Shown in pieces: positions 23,601-35,939 of a stretch of DNA of 64,000 nucleotides. How positions within the stretch are numbered: position 1 is the first letter of the stretch; every line of letters starts with the position of its first letter. Source of the stretch: Symsagittifera roscoffensis. Its lineage: Eukaryota; Xenacoelomorpha; Acoela; Convolutidae. The notes below the pieces were generated by a model, which saw only the letters and a program-made list of their open reading frames with translations, did no database searches and was not told where the DNA came from. The position numbers and the translations under genes were made by a program. The stretch is from contig NC_087071.1 of NCBI RefSeq assembly GCF_963678635.1, positions 15,811,613-15,875,612 of the forward strand. The letters run 5' to 3'.

Positions 23601-25586
23601 TTCCTGTTTTTTGTCATACACATCCACTGCAATCAAGGGAACTGATTTTAATAGGGTTCTGTGTGCTTATGACGAAACTACGAAGTTTTGACAATTTTTT
23701 TAAAAATATTAACTTGTCTGGAGTTAACTGTCATAGTTCGCATAATTTGTCTGCAGCTAAAACTTAAAACAGTTTCGATTCCCAATCCCTAAGTTTCAGT
23801 TTTTCGGTACTATAAAAGACATCATTGCAACAAACCAATAAAACAGATTACTTGTCGGTGTTTTTGATGAGGTATTTAAAAAATATTTTAAGCAAACAAG
23901 TCCGTCGGTAGTGGCAATTCAGCAGATAATTTTGTAAAGACGCTCATCATTTAGACCATTTGTTTTACCCAGTTAGATCCCAGTTTTGCGTCAGTAGATT
24001 TTGCAACAAAGCAGCATTCAGATTATCCACGCTTTTGGAGGCGTTCGTCATTGTACCGGTATCATCTAACCGTTATGCAAAACGTTCAACTTATGTCAAA
24101 ATTTGATGAAAATGACTAGATTGCAGTTATCCGGCTGGTCAACACAGATACCTATAGTTCTTAGGATTTGAAGAACGCAGAACAAAGTCAGAAACCACAA
24201 AGAGGCCTAAATGCAGGTTACCAGACACTTTCAAAGCATCAAAAATAATCGTGTCCAGGACAATCTTCCACGCTGAGAATGACAAGTTTTATTGTGGTAT
24301 TTTTTACCACCAATGCTACAAATACCTCATCATACCAGAAGCTATTTTCTTATTTGCTGCCTGGATTGACCTCCATACACCGAAAGAGCTCATCATACAC
24401 ATCCATAAATCAAGCGTATGTGACAATTCTGAGCAATTTTCAAACAGTTTCGAAGACTGGTTGAAAAAGCGTAAACTGTTTTCTGCGGCTGTTTAATTCT
24501 TTTAAAACTCTCTTTTAAAAGGAGGTTTTTTTAATTGAAAAACGATGCTGATTTCACAATTCTCATCTATGGAAATTTTGTGATCAGCATTTTTTTCATT
24601 ATGATTAAAGTTATCAGAAACATTTAGGAAATGTTTTTTAAGAACTCTTAAATGAGTTATTAACATTTTTTTTGCTGAAGAAAAGCTTTTGCTTATTAGA
24701 AAACAACATAAAAACTTTGTTGACAAAAAACGCTTATCATACATTTCTCATGTATAAAAATGGTATGGCTACTGCTTGTTTTCATTATAAGTAAATTTCA
24801 AAAATCGTTTCGAAATGTTTTCTAACAATTTTTATATGATTTAATAGTAGTTTTTGCTGAAGGAAAGTTTTTGTTAATAGAAGTTGCCATTACAGTTTGA
24901 ATTGAAAAAAAGGCTTATCATTCAATTCTCCTATATGAAAATTTTAAGATAAGCAGTCTTCGATAAAACCTTGAGAAGCACTTTGCTTGGAAAGCACTTT
25001 TCAGAAATTTTCAAATGGGTAATGGCTTCTATCGTTCAATTGAAGCCCTTTGGTTTTTAAAAACAAGATGTAATTTTGAAACGAAGAAACCACTTTTCAT
25101 ACAATTCTTGTATATGAAACTTGTATGATACGCAATTTAAAAGAAAACGAATTTTTTTTTTCAATTTTTTTGAAAAATTTCTAACGAAATAACTATGTGT
25201 TACTGTAGCTTTTTTACTCATTTGGAATGAAAAAAAAAACGCTCATAATTTTTTTTTACATTCATGAAACGCCTCAATGGCACATTCCTGTTTTTTGTCA
25301 TACACATCCACTGCAATCAAGGGAACTGATTTTAATATAATAGGGTTCTGTGTGCTTATGACGAAACTACGAAGTTTTGACAATTTTTTTAAAAATATTA
25401 ACTTGTCTGGAGTTAACTGTCATAGTTCGCATAGTTTGTCTGCAGCTAAAACTTAAAACAGTTTCGATTCCCAATCCCTAAGTTTCAGTTTTTCGGTACT
25501 ATAAAAGACATCATTGCAACAACCCAATAAAACAGATTACTTGTCGGTGTTTTTGATGAAGTATTTAAAAAATATTTTAAGCAAAC

Positions 25587-26924
25587 TTCTACATTTGTTA
25601 CTCATTTGTTATAGCTCAATTGCTTTTTCGGTTCAGAAGTCGTATACACAATTGTTATCTGTTCAGTTCAAATTCAAAATATATGTTTTAAGATAAGTAA
25701 TAAGGAGTACCAATCGTTTTTCTCGTTTTTTCCCGAGTATCTCTCCTTAAAGTCAACCATTTTACAAACAAATAAAAAAAACTTTTAATTTGGATCAATC
25801 ATTTGATTTTTTTTTGGATCAACAACCGAGCAATTTGTCTTTTTTCCTTGTATACAAAAAGTGTAAAGCTATACTTCGAGTCTGGGCTCAATTTGAAAAA
25901 AAAATCAGTGGTTTTTCAATTGAGTTACTTCAGTTTCAAGTTTCATGTTGATCCGCCAGAACAAAATATTTACTCCACAAAATTTCCAGCTTTTACGTAT
26001 AACTTTTTTGTTGGCATGGAAACATGGTTGTTGCGCTCTATGCGTTTTTTTGTTTTTCGCAGATATTTTTTTACTTAGATTCGCCCGCTTTCCAATCAAC
26101 TGTACAAAAAAAACCAATTTGTGAAAATTTTTCTACGATTCTCTTTCTAGCTTTTTATTTCAGCTCAGGCTTCCATCCTTCTTTGGGCTAGCTGCCGTGG
26201 AACTTTTTTCTTGTTATGCGATTGGTCCGAAGCTCCGCTCCAGCTGTGTGTTTCGTTTCAGAAAATTAGTGTTTTTTTTTGTTTAGTTATTTTTGACTCA
26301 TTGTCTATTCGATAGCTTGCAATGCTACGCCTGATTTAGGATTTCTGGTTTGTTTATTGTCAACTAGCTTTTAGAGCCTTGAATTTGATCTGAGCTATCG
26401 CAAGTGGTGCGAATTATTTCAATTTTTCTTTGATTGGAAAATTTCTCCGTAATTAAAAACTTTTTCACCTTTCTCATTTTTTTTTTACTTTTCTGCACGA
26501 AAAAATTGTCTTTGTTGACGTTAGTTATGAATATAAAGATCACAAATGGCTAAAAATGAGAGAAAGGTGTCAAGCGGCTGATTTTGTTGAGACTCACTCC
26601 AAGGTGTGAATCAGCACTTTTTCGTCAGTTTCTGGGTGATGGGTCATTCAACTCGTGTACATGTTTAGTGCCCCGCCCAGATATTTTTTCTCGAAGAATT
26701 TTTTGGAAAAGTTATAAGATTTCTAAGGATATCGAAGGAAAAACTTTGTTTATTCTAACACAATTCAAAGCAACCTATAGAATAAACACGAAGTAAAGTT
26801 TATCCGAAACAGTTATATTAACATCAAGACATAATGATTTTCATATACACTTTTTTGGAATAATTTTATGCCTTGGTGTAAAACCATTCAACATTTTGGT
26901 CCTTCTAAATTGGAATTTATTTTG
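25587..26924. other. T-rich DNA without genes
   Basis: Only low-complexity open frames are present. A diverged copy of the hairpin repeat (CCGAAGCTCCGCTCCAGC) lies at about 26,227-26,244 and a GATAGCTTGCAATGCTAC block at about 26,312. Confidence 0.5.
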
Positions 26925-29140
26925 ATGGTATTGGTTGTTCAATTATCGAAATTGATGAGCTTAAAGGAGAAAAATTAATATAGATGCGTTGAAATCCATT
27001 TTGCTACAAAAGTTTTACTTTCGGACAAGTTAGAAACTTTGTGCTGAAACCAATCAAAGATGTTCACCAAATGCTAGCTTCAAAGATCCTATTTTCCCCT
27101 GCTCCACACTACCCAAAATCAAAATTTTTGGCTAGCATTGGTTAAAAATTTAAGCGGCATTTTTCGAACTTACCACTTTTCGATTTTTTTTTGTGAATTA
27201 ACTTACCTCAACTTTTGTTTATACCTCAGCTTTCCTCACTCCTTGTTTTATTTTAATGTTGACGCTGGACTTTTTTGGCAAAGACGTTTTTATTCGCTTT
27301 TGATTGATACCCTAAGAGTATGATTTCTTAGAAACCTAGGAAAGTTTGATCAGTTTCTTTAACCGATAAAAAAACTTCTGTTCTAGATAGAGACCCTGGT
27401 AAAAATGGTTATAAATTTTGGTAAGTTTCTGCTGCTTGTGCCCCCTTTTGCTCTAACGTTCCACTTTTTTAAAAAAATAAGTTTTAGCAATGTTTTGCGG
27501 TTGCATTTATACAATTTTTTTGCCATTTTAATAGCGGCTGCAGATCAATTCTTACTTCAATTTTATAAGTTTTTCTTAAATATTTCAAATTTATGTAAAT
27601 TTGTTGAATTTAGCTGAGAATAATATTCTTCAACATGTAGATTTTTAAGTTTTTTTTGTTTTCCAATTAATAGGGTTTAATAAATTTTTGAGAGGATTCA
27701 ATGTTAACTTTCATTGGTCTTTGTTTGGTTTTCTGTTTTGTTTCATTTTCATCCGCAAAATGAGCTGATGCCTGTGGTCTGTCGTACAGCGTGAGTTGGC
27801 TTCGAGATTTTCTCACTTCACTGCAATCAAGTCAACCCACTGCAGTGAAAACAGTTCTTGAAAGCTTTAAGTTGAAAAACCGAACAACAAGTCCTTATAA
27901 TTGTTGCTCTTGTCTAATATTTTAACCCTCTTGCTCATAAATTTACAATCAATCAGGCGTTTCCGATGTTAGAGATACGAACATACGAAGTTTCCTAGTT
28001 ATCGAATATTGTAATGTTTTTGTTGGTTCAATTATTGAAAGTGAAGTGCATTTAGAGATAATCAAAGTGGATGCGTTGGTTTAATATTCGTCAGAGTTCC
28101 ATTTTCCGAAAATTTTATAGTTTCAGTCATGATTGAACTTTCAAGTTGAAAACAAATGGAGAAGCCCACCGAGCGGTACTTTCAAACGTTTGTCAATAAC
28201 CTGCATTACTCATAGTTTTTGACTAGCAATCGTATACTGATTTTATTGGCAGTTTTCAACTTTACAGATTGTTGTTCGTCGTGAACATGTTAATTTCTTT
28301 TTATAACGAATTTATCTAAACTTCACCTTGTTTTTATCACTACTTGTTTGAAGTCGACACACGATTTAAAAAACATTTTTTTTACCAGACAAATTGTTTT
28401 TTCAATTGCATGATTCAACTGTTAGACGTCTGTTATAGATAGAGACTTTTGTAAACAGGTTATATGTTTTCGTAACATCCTGCTGGTTGTATCAATTTTT
28501 GTATTAAAACTCAAATTGAAGAAAAAACTATAAGTAGTTTGAAAAAATGTGCGGATGCATTTGTTCTAAAAAATTTTTTTTTGCCAATTTATTTAGCTGC
28601 TGCAGATCACTTTTCATTCAAATTTTGTATTTTTTCTTTGCTTTTTTTAATCCTCATACTCGTAGACTTCACGATTTTAGTTGAAAACAGTTTTAATCAT
28701 GTTATATTTTTAAAATTTTCATGGATTTTTTCGATAGGTGTTTTAAGATATTTGAGATTTACTTTTAATTTTCAATAGACCTTGTTTGATTATCTGTTTT
28801 GTTTCATTTTCATCAACAATTTGAGTTTTGTGGTCTTGGTCTGTTGTAGATTGTTAGTTGACTTCGGATTGTTCTCACTTTACTGCGATTAAGTCAAACC
28901 ACTGCAGTGGGAACAATAGGTTTCCGGAAAAACCTAATATTTTTCTTTTTCGCACTTGTGTTTGGTCCATGTGCATCTATGTTCAACTCTCTAGGGCTTT
29001 AAATTTAAAATCCGAATACCAATAAGGAAGTGCTCAGAGCTGTTGTTCTTTTTTAACAATTCGCCCGACTTGCTAATATTTTAACATTCACTCAGGCGTT
29101 GACTTTTTGTATCGAGATTGTGCGTTCTCGTATTCCCTAG
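26925..29140. repeat. Old ~1.09-kb direct tandem duplication
   Basis: Copy 1 (about 26,925-28,015) and copy 2 (about 28,016-29,140) share the same series of blocks: GGTT-CAATTAT-GAAA then GATGCGTTG; GATAGAGAC; TTTTTTTGCCA then GC-GCTGCAGATCA; TTTTCTGTTTTGTTTCATTTTCATC; CACTGCA hairpin AAGTCAAACCACTGCAGTG; TCAGGCGTT. Many substitutions and indels separate them, so it is old. No coding sequence is supported in either copy. Confidence 0.65.
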
Positions 29141-30199
29141 TTGCCAATCCCTTTTTTTGGAAAAAAAAGTTCTTTGACCTCAGTTATGTTTGTAAATGAT
29201 CTTTATGTGTCGTAAGTGATCTTTTCTTTTTCTGTCGTTACGAAGGCTTTTTTTCTGTTTAGAATTTAACTTTTAGAGTTTATATTTTATGAGACAGGAA
29301 ATATTAACATCCAAGGGCCTATTCAACTAAGTTTTTTTATGTTTTTTCATTTTTTCCCTTGATAGTTGAGACAAGTTTTGGCAGTTGTTAGAGCAAAATT
29401 TCCCGTTTGAGCAAACACCGTAATAAAATAGTCCATTAATCGAGTTACAAAAGAATTGAACTGATTGTTGTTAAAAAATCAACTCAAAAATTGACGGACT
29501 GATAGTTAAAAACAAACTGTGGAAGCGCTATTTAATAATTTTTGTTCGGATGAAATTTTTGATTGAACGTTGTGTTTTCTTTTACAATCAGCTTTCTGTG
29601 AAAGTAATCATTAATACAATTACTCTTTAATACAATAATTTTTTGTTTTGACTGTTGTTTGTGAAGATTAGTGTAGTTTAGATCAAAAAATGTCAACCCT
29701 AGTCAAAAATATACCATAGTTAGGCTTAAACTGTTGAAAACTGCACTTAAAAAACTCAAAAGGAGAATAGGTTCTGATGAAAGGGATAAGATTAGTTTAA
29801 AATTCGCTGTTGGTTTTTTATAATTGTTTCTAGTTAAGCTCTGACAATTTTTTGCAAATTTTAATGAAATTTATCCCCAATCTACTAAAACGCATGAACT
29901 GACTCGAGATTTTTTTGTACTTCAGATGGAATTAGCTTACTCTTCTGGTACTATGCCTACCATCTTTTTTTTACTTCATTCGGTTGTTTGCACTTTTTTT
30001 CGTCGACATGGTTTTCAATTTTTTAATTCAAAATGTTAGAATGTGTTTAAGTTCAAGCCAAAATTTAGATTTCAGAACTTTAGTTCAAGTGTCCATTCCC
30101 TGCTCCTGAGTTTATCCCGTGTTTTTTTCTCGATATCTCCTTGCAGATGTGAAGTGCTACCATTGTCAGTCGCTTGACATTGCTCTATCCACCCATGAC
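29141..30199. other. T-rich DNA without genes
   Basis: No gene, repeat array or mobile element end is recognised here. Confidence 0.45.
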
Positions 30200-30849
30200 A
30201 TTCCCGGGCTCATGTCCTCATTTCCACACTGCCTTAGATGTTGTCCTGTGTGTGAGCCCTCTTTTCGGTGTTGATCTTTTCTAGTAGTTAGATGTCGAAC
30301 TTTTTGACACCCAAAACATAAAATCGTGTAAAAAATACTTTGGGTTTAAGTTTACGCGAAAAAGAGGACTTGAAGGATGGTAGGCAGTTTTCAGCTCACT
30401 GGTGTTGAAGCCAATCGATGCCTTGATTGTTTTTCGCTTGTTGTTTGCAAATATCAATCTTTCATTGCCTTGGTATCTTTCCACCTTCATGGCTGGTGTG
30501 TCTGTATGATCAATCATTCTTGACTTTTAATTTTTGCCAGGGATCTTATTAACCTTTCCTGTAATGGTTCTTGTAAGGGTCTTGAAGGCAATTTTCTGAC
30601 TCCATGATTCTGAGTCTATGAAGTGCTTCTAAAATTCGACGAACTGTGCCATATATTGTCTTTTTTTGCAGTTGAGTGGACCGCAACTTCTACGACTAAA
30701 ACATGTCCCTATATCAGTTGGTTCTTGGTATCAAAAAGAGAATACGTTTTTACGTGAGTCCACAATAACACTTAGTCCCGAAAGTTAATTTACATTTCTC
30801 GCAAGATCAAAATTTTTTGTATTTGTGCGGACTGTGCATTCTAAATACC

Positions 30850-31686
30850 TTTTTCTGCAAAAAAATAAGGTTTTTGGTGGCATGGGTCAAGCCTAGGGAA
30901 TTCAGTGAATCTAATTCATCCATCACCTTTGATGGAAACAGTCACAAAGTGGATGCCAATTGAGCACAAGATTTTTGACGCTGTGGTCATTTTCTGCTAT
31001 GAACATTTCTTTGTTTGCATGCAGTTTATCAGGTAAGTTCGCTCATGACAACCTTGCGTTGTCTGACAAAACTAGTATGGCGCGATAACCACTTGAAGCT
31101 AAACAGAAGGTGACACCCGTCATTGTCGCCAGATAGTGCAAACTTGAAGATTCGGAACCAGACAAAGTTGTTGGAGAGGTCTTGCTGCTTGGGGACCAAT
31201 CAGCCATGACCCGTTCAGTGACTTTCTTATAAAAGTCGGAGCTGATCAGTTGAAAACAGCATTTCGTTGTTGTTGAATCAGATTTCCAAGCTGCATGATG
31301 AGGAATGATGAACTATTTCCCGACTGGCAGAAATTGATCTGGCACAGGTACTTTCTTGATATGGTGTCAAACTTCTCTTGGAAGAAGTCGTTATTTTGGT
31401 TCTTGGCTTTACGATTCTATCGTAGTTTTTTGCATTGAAAATGGATTGTCGGAAATCTTCGCATGCTGAACGACCAAAATTGGTCAACAGTTATTGGGAT
31501 ATTTCGTCGTAGATCCCCTATGTTTTGTTAACAGGCAATATCACTATAGTTCATCCATCTGAGCCATAGGTCGTAGTCCCATCGAAGTTTCGGATACACT
31601 CAAGCTCGCTGTATGGATTTTAGGATTCAGGAATTGAAGTAATACCTTCATTTTCCCTGAATCTTTCAAATGTGGTGAACAGGCTG
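30850..31686 (-). pseudogene. BEL/Pao reverse transcriptase remnants
   Basis: The region directly downstream of the protease frame has several short minus-strand frames. At about 31,010-30,930 there is VKNLVLNWHPLCDCFHQR, in shifted frames, resembling the K-xLGLxWxPxxD block after the RT palm of BEL/Pao elements. The YxDD box was not found. The assignment depends on position and on this one block. Confidence 0.5.
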
Positions 31687-32155
31687 TCAAGGAAGTTGAT
31701 TCCATACCGTGGCGAGTGTCTTCGTGAAATGACTTTGTGCTGTTACACCTGAGACTGTCCAACCAAGCATCGTGTCGGTTAACAGTATAATTTCTTCCTT
31801 GACAATCCGTGACGTCTCAACGTGCGTGTAGGCGGATTGTCCAAGCAGAAGATCAATTTTAATGGGCTTTCTGAAAGCTGGATCCGGAAGTTGAAGTTGC
31901 TGACCTTTCGTATGTCGGTGGTTGCGATTTGTGTTTTTGCATGCTCGTGATCCGTGATGTTTTTCAAAACCGCACAAGAAACTTTGATATTTTTACCAGT
32001 CTCTTCGAGTATTAAGAGATTCATTCTTCCATGGTTAGACATAGTGTTCTTCCGGCTCACGCCAAATTGCGATATGGATCTTTTTGTTTAATTTTCTGGT
32101 GCATGGTTAGCAGGGTGATGATGTTCATCTGAGCTCAATTGTCAACGAGCGCCCT
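31687..32155 (-). pseudogene. BEL/Pao aspartic protease (DUF1758-like)
   Basis: The active-site strand reads RALVDN, then a TGA stop, then AQMNIITL at about 32,150-32,110. The family motif is DN/DS-G-A/S-x, so the catalytic Gly codon has become a stop. Downstream, two frames give SRKNTMSNHGRMNLLILEE, then FRKPIKIDLLLGQSAYTHVE and DTMLGWTVSGV. This is the typical end of the BEL/Pao protease (IDLLxG and TxLGWxxSG). It matures the polyprotein in active elements; it is dead here. Confidence 0.75.
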
Positions 32156-32333
32156 CAAGTGATGAGCTGGACAGTTCTGAGATCTAACATTGACGCTTGC
32201 CGTTGGCGAAACAGTGATGGTTCTAGATCGGTTGATTTAGGAGCATCTTTTGTCACTCTGAGAATCGAGCTGGGCTGGATAAAACTCCCACGAAGATGTT
32301 GTATGATGCTTCTTTTGACAATGATAATGAAAG

Positions 32334-32594
32334 TCATTGCTGAAAGCTGTGATGTGCAGACAAACAAATGAAGCACATCATGTTGCTGATCACAGAATTG
32401 TTTCGTTCTAATATTTCCATCGATTTGTATTTCTCACACTGCCAAACTGGATGTCTGTGGTAATGAGAAGCCATTCTTTTGAGATCGGTTCTTTTCTGTT
32501 GAGAACATCTGCTGGTCACGCTCAGGTTTATGATGTCAATAATGAAATACTCGAACCACTTGTAACGACATAACTTTTTGTCTAAGAAAACCAT
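32334..32594 (-). pseudogene. BEL/Pao gag zinc-knuckle region
   Basis: The frame contains HYHRHPVWQCEKYKSMEI and then NSVISNMMCFICLSAHHSF. This is the BEL/Pao pattern in which a first knuckle ending WxC is followed about 20 residues later by the CFxCLxxxH knuckle. The final Cys of the second knuckle is lost at the frame end (FQQ then stop). The product would be the nucleocapsid part of gag. Confidence 0.7.
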
Positions 32595-32674
32595 CAGTCA
32601 ATAAAAGTCAGGAGCTTCAGTCCTATCGTTAGCAGTTTCACATGCCTACAGAGATTCAGGATCGAGGAACTCGA

Positions 32675-32719
32675 AGAGAAGGAAATGCCAGAGAAGGAAA
32701 TGCCAGAGAAGGAATTGCG
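32675..32719 (+). repeat. Three 15-bp units (GAGAAGGAAATGCCA)
   Basis: Three consecutive units, the last diverged, read EKEMP-EKEMP-EKELR on the plus strand inside a short open frame that ends KEMN-stop. It is either a minisatellite or the tail of a coding repeat; no gene context is seen. Confidence 0.6.
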
Positions 32720-32729
32720 GGTAAAAGAA

Positions 32730-35700
32730 ATGAACTAATTACGGGAAAATTAACGTTTTTAATTGAGTTTACGCTCGTATAAATTATCTTGTCTTTTAAA
32801 ACATGCTGTGCTTGCTCCAACATTTATCTTTTTTGTGTCGCTTCAGGGTTAAAAAATGTTTAATTTTTTTTTCCAAAAAAAATGTAGTTTCCGTTGCAAC
32901 CTTTCAAAGTCTGATATCTTATTAAAATTTTTGATGACAACAGTTTCATATGGCATCGTCTTGCTTTTTGGCTCAATGTCTGGTTGTAAAGTGGTTGCTT
33001 TTGCAACCTATGTTCTGTTCTTTTTTGGAACCTATGCTCCTGGACAGACTTTGTTTTTTGGAATGGTGTCTGAAAAAGAATTTACTTTCGAGAAAACTGA
33101 GTTTTCAATATGTTCTTAAGGGTGGTTGAATAAATTTACTATCCATGACTAGTATATTTTCAGTTTTTTGTTCGGACTGGTTGACTTCGGCTCATGTTTT
33201 TCGGCTGAGTGAACTCATCGTATTTGCATCGAAATAGGGATAAAAATTGATTATCATGTTTTGAATAAATCAAGTCGGTTGGTAGTTTAAAAGATAAAGT
33301 TCAAATTTCTTAAGCGCTCAAATTTTTTCTTATAAAAACACTATCCTGTGAAGATTTTTGTTTTTGGAACAATGGGCGTCTAATCAGGTGATGTCGGCTT
33401 TGTGAACTCTCGGTAAATACTAAAAGCTTGCTTGATGCTAGTGGTTTATTTGCTCGTCAGTTTTTTCTGAGAGCAAAACTTTTCGTATTTCCAAAAAAGT
33501 TGTTGATGTTTTTAAAATTTTTTTATGACAACATTTTCCTATGGAAAATTTTTTTAAGATCAGCTTGGGTCTCACCATGTGTTGTCGACAAAGTGAACAA
33601 CCAAATAAAATTAAAACGTATTGTCTTTTTGGTAGCTTGCGCTGCTACTTTTCGTTGTATCGCTAGTGATGCGAAGCTTGGCTTCGTCTCGGTGTTGAAT
33701 ACTTGTTATTGTTTCCCACTGATTGCTACTTTCTGAATTTGAAATATCCTTCAAGTTCTTAAAACAGACTGCTTTTTTCTTTATTCAATAGTTTTTATTC
33801 AATTTTCTTTTTTTGCAGTGAAGGGAAAAAGTTGGGTAAAAATATCAATAAGGCCAGTTTTCTATGAAAAATATTAGCAAGGTGCAGTAGAAAAAGTAAT
33901 GTTGGTTCTCATTTTTACTCGGTACGTTTTTTTTCTTTAGACAAGCTTGGAATGTTTATCCAGGTAGATTTTTCATATAGTTTTTTCGTCGAAAAGTTAA
34001 GAGTTATTAAAGTTATTAAGAGTCGATGAAGGTAGTTCTGACTCTTAAATTGATCGCGATGATTTTTTTTTGTTTTTTTTTAGTCAGGAGAAGACTGAAA
34101 TTTTGTTCAGGCTCGACATTACTTTTTCGCGGTTTGATTTTTGGTTTTTTTATTTTCAGCTCACTTTGATGCTCATGCAGTTTTCTCAAATTTTGAAAAA
34201 AACTCGAAGTTTATTTGAAACGCGAAACTTCAAGTGCTTAAATACTCTTGCCTTTGTATTAAAAGCCCCAGTGATTGAGTCCCGGCTGCAACTTTTTTTT
34301 AAATCTAACGAAATTGAACAAGAAATTTGAGGAAAAATTGAGTTGTCAGACTTTCGTTTGTCTGCTCAAACTTGGTCGTCTTATTTGCCACACCAGGGAT
34401 TTTTATCGTTGTATCAGCAAGTTTACTCCTGTAATTTGCAATTTTATTGTCCCTGATGTTCTTGTACGCTTTTCTTGGTTTTCCTCTTCGTTTTTTTCTC
34501 CGCTGAAAAGCCTTATTCGGCCTAAATCGTTTCCTCTTATGTTTTATCGGCCTAATCTCCTTATTTTGTGTCGTTTCAAATTTAAAAAACAGTTAATTGA
34601 TTTGAGAAAAATAAGAAGCTTTTCTTGCATGATTTCCAAGTTTTAAATTTTGTTATTCCGAAAAATTTAATGACTCTAGGTTTTGATGGAGATTTTTTGT
34701 TTTATTTCAATGGGCATCAGATTACTGTTTGTCGGGTTAGTGGCCGCTGAGTAACTTCTAAATGCTTTTTTGAAAAAATTGGTGCGTTTTTCGACTGTTT
34801 TCCTGACAATATTTTCACTTCTCCGAATTCTTTTTTTGTTTTAAATTTTGTTATCTGTCTCAATACTGTTTGCTAGCTTACCATAATCAGCTTGCATTAA
34901 ATCAAAAGCGATACCAAGCTCCGCTTCACCTGTGTGCTCTGCAACTGTTAGTTCTTGATTTGTGTACCTCCATAAAGCAAATCAGCTCCACATTAGTACT
35001 CCATTAAAGTGATTTTTAAACTCTTTGCAGTGGTATTCATTTTGAAACAAGAGACCATGTTTTCGGAAAAAAAAGTCACTTTTGAATGTTTTTGAAGACA
35101 GTCCTCCACACGCTTTAAAGTACAAAGCGATACACATCCTGTGTAGCAAATTCAGTCATTCCACATTAATTGTTAATAGATAAAAAAGCTATTGTTTTTG
35201 TAATTCAATTACTATTAATTTGTATTTTGCGGTCTTTGTTTTAGAAAAGTTTAGAAGAAGAGTTTTTTTTTATTTTTTTACTTTCAAAGCAAAATTAATC
35301 TAAGAAAATACTCAAAATAAGCAAAACTTGTTTGGTGTGATGACCCGAGAGTTTTTTTTACCTAGTTTTATCTGTCTCACTTTATATTTGGTAGCTCGGA
35401 AAGCTAAGCTTTCCATGTACTCCAAGTGATACGAAGCTCCGCTTCGCCTCCGTATCTGAAACTTAACTTTTCATTTTTCAAAAAAAATTCATTACTAAGT
35501 TTTTTTTCGAAAGAGTCAAATCTGTCTCAGTTAGCTTGCAATACAATGCTTTCTTAGTATCGCTAATAATGCAAATTTCCACTTCGCTTCTGTATTTTTT
35601 TTCTATTTTGTTCTCTCTAAAAATGAAACATACTCATTTTTCCATATGTTCAATATCTGTTAGGTTTTTTTTACGTGCATTCTTTCTTTGACTCTTAGGA

Positions 35701-35929
35701 TTTTTTTACTGTGAAACAAATCCAGTAAACTGGCAATATTTAGAATTTCTTTAGTTTTTCATATGAGAAATTTTTTTCTGAAAATCTTCAATTATGAAAC
35801 TTTGGAATCTTTGCTTTAGTTTCAGACCAAAAACTGGTGATTGCTAGTTGTTCTTTTTTATTCATAGTCGCGTGTAAAGTGAGAAAAGAGAACCTACAAA
35901 AAAAGCTGACGATTGATTTCAATTTGATG
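32730..35929. other. T-rich DNA with dispersed hairpin repeat
   Basis: A repeat with the consensus order TAGCTTGCAATGCTA, then CGCTAGTGATGCGAAGCT, then CCGCTTCGCCTCNGTAT recurs at about 33,632-33,700, 34,873-34,945, 35,390-35,455 and 35,528-35,595. Its core CGAAGCTCCGCTTCG (35,432-35,446) is a perfect stem with a 3-nt loop. No gene is supported; the plus-strand open frames are Phe/Leu-rich by composition. Confidence 0.6.
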
Positions 35930-35939
35930 ACATTTTGAA

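Larger units (their letters stand above)
22208..25586. repeat. 1.69-kb direct tandem duplication (two nearly identical copies)
   Basis: Copy 1 starts ACAAGTCCGTCGGTAG at 22,208 and copy 2 starts with the same bases at 23,896, an offset of 1,688 bp. Copy 2 ends at about 25,586 with AATATTTTAAGCAAAC, the same bases that end copy 1 before the junction. Differences are few: single changes, a 6-bp deletion near 24,435 (CAAACAATTTTC against CAATTTTC), and an extra ATAAT near 25,337. The high identity points to a recent event. Each copy ends with TATAAAAG and CCAATAAAACAG, which look like a promoter TATA box and a polyA signal, as in an LTR or gene end. Confidence 0.9.
30200..32594 (-). mobile_element. 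Degenerate BEL/Pao retrotransposon
   Basis: Reading the minus strand from high to low coordinates, gag zinc knuckles, an aspartic protease, and RT/connection fragments follow one another as in BEL/Pao gag-pol. All frames are broken. No LTRs were identified by eye, and the 3' half (RNase H, integrase) is not recognisable below 30.2 kb. Confidence 0.65.

Noticed and set aside
22853-25300. CRISPR-like array from regular ~180-bp repeats
   Set aside because: The repeats are diverged, have no unique spacers of constant length and no cas genes, and the DNA is eukaryotic.
32856-33736. Plus-strand frames rich in Phe, Leu and Cys that look like membrane proteins
   Set aside because: The DNA is T-rich on this strand, which gives Phe/Leu/Cys frames by composition. 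No splice context, start context or conserved motif supports them; the same holds for frames at 34,070-34,646.
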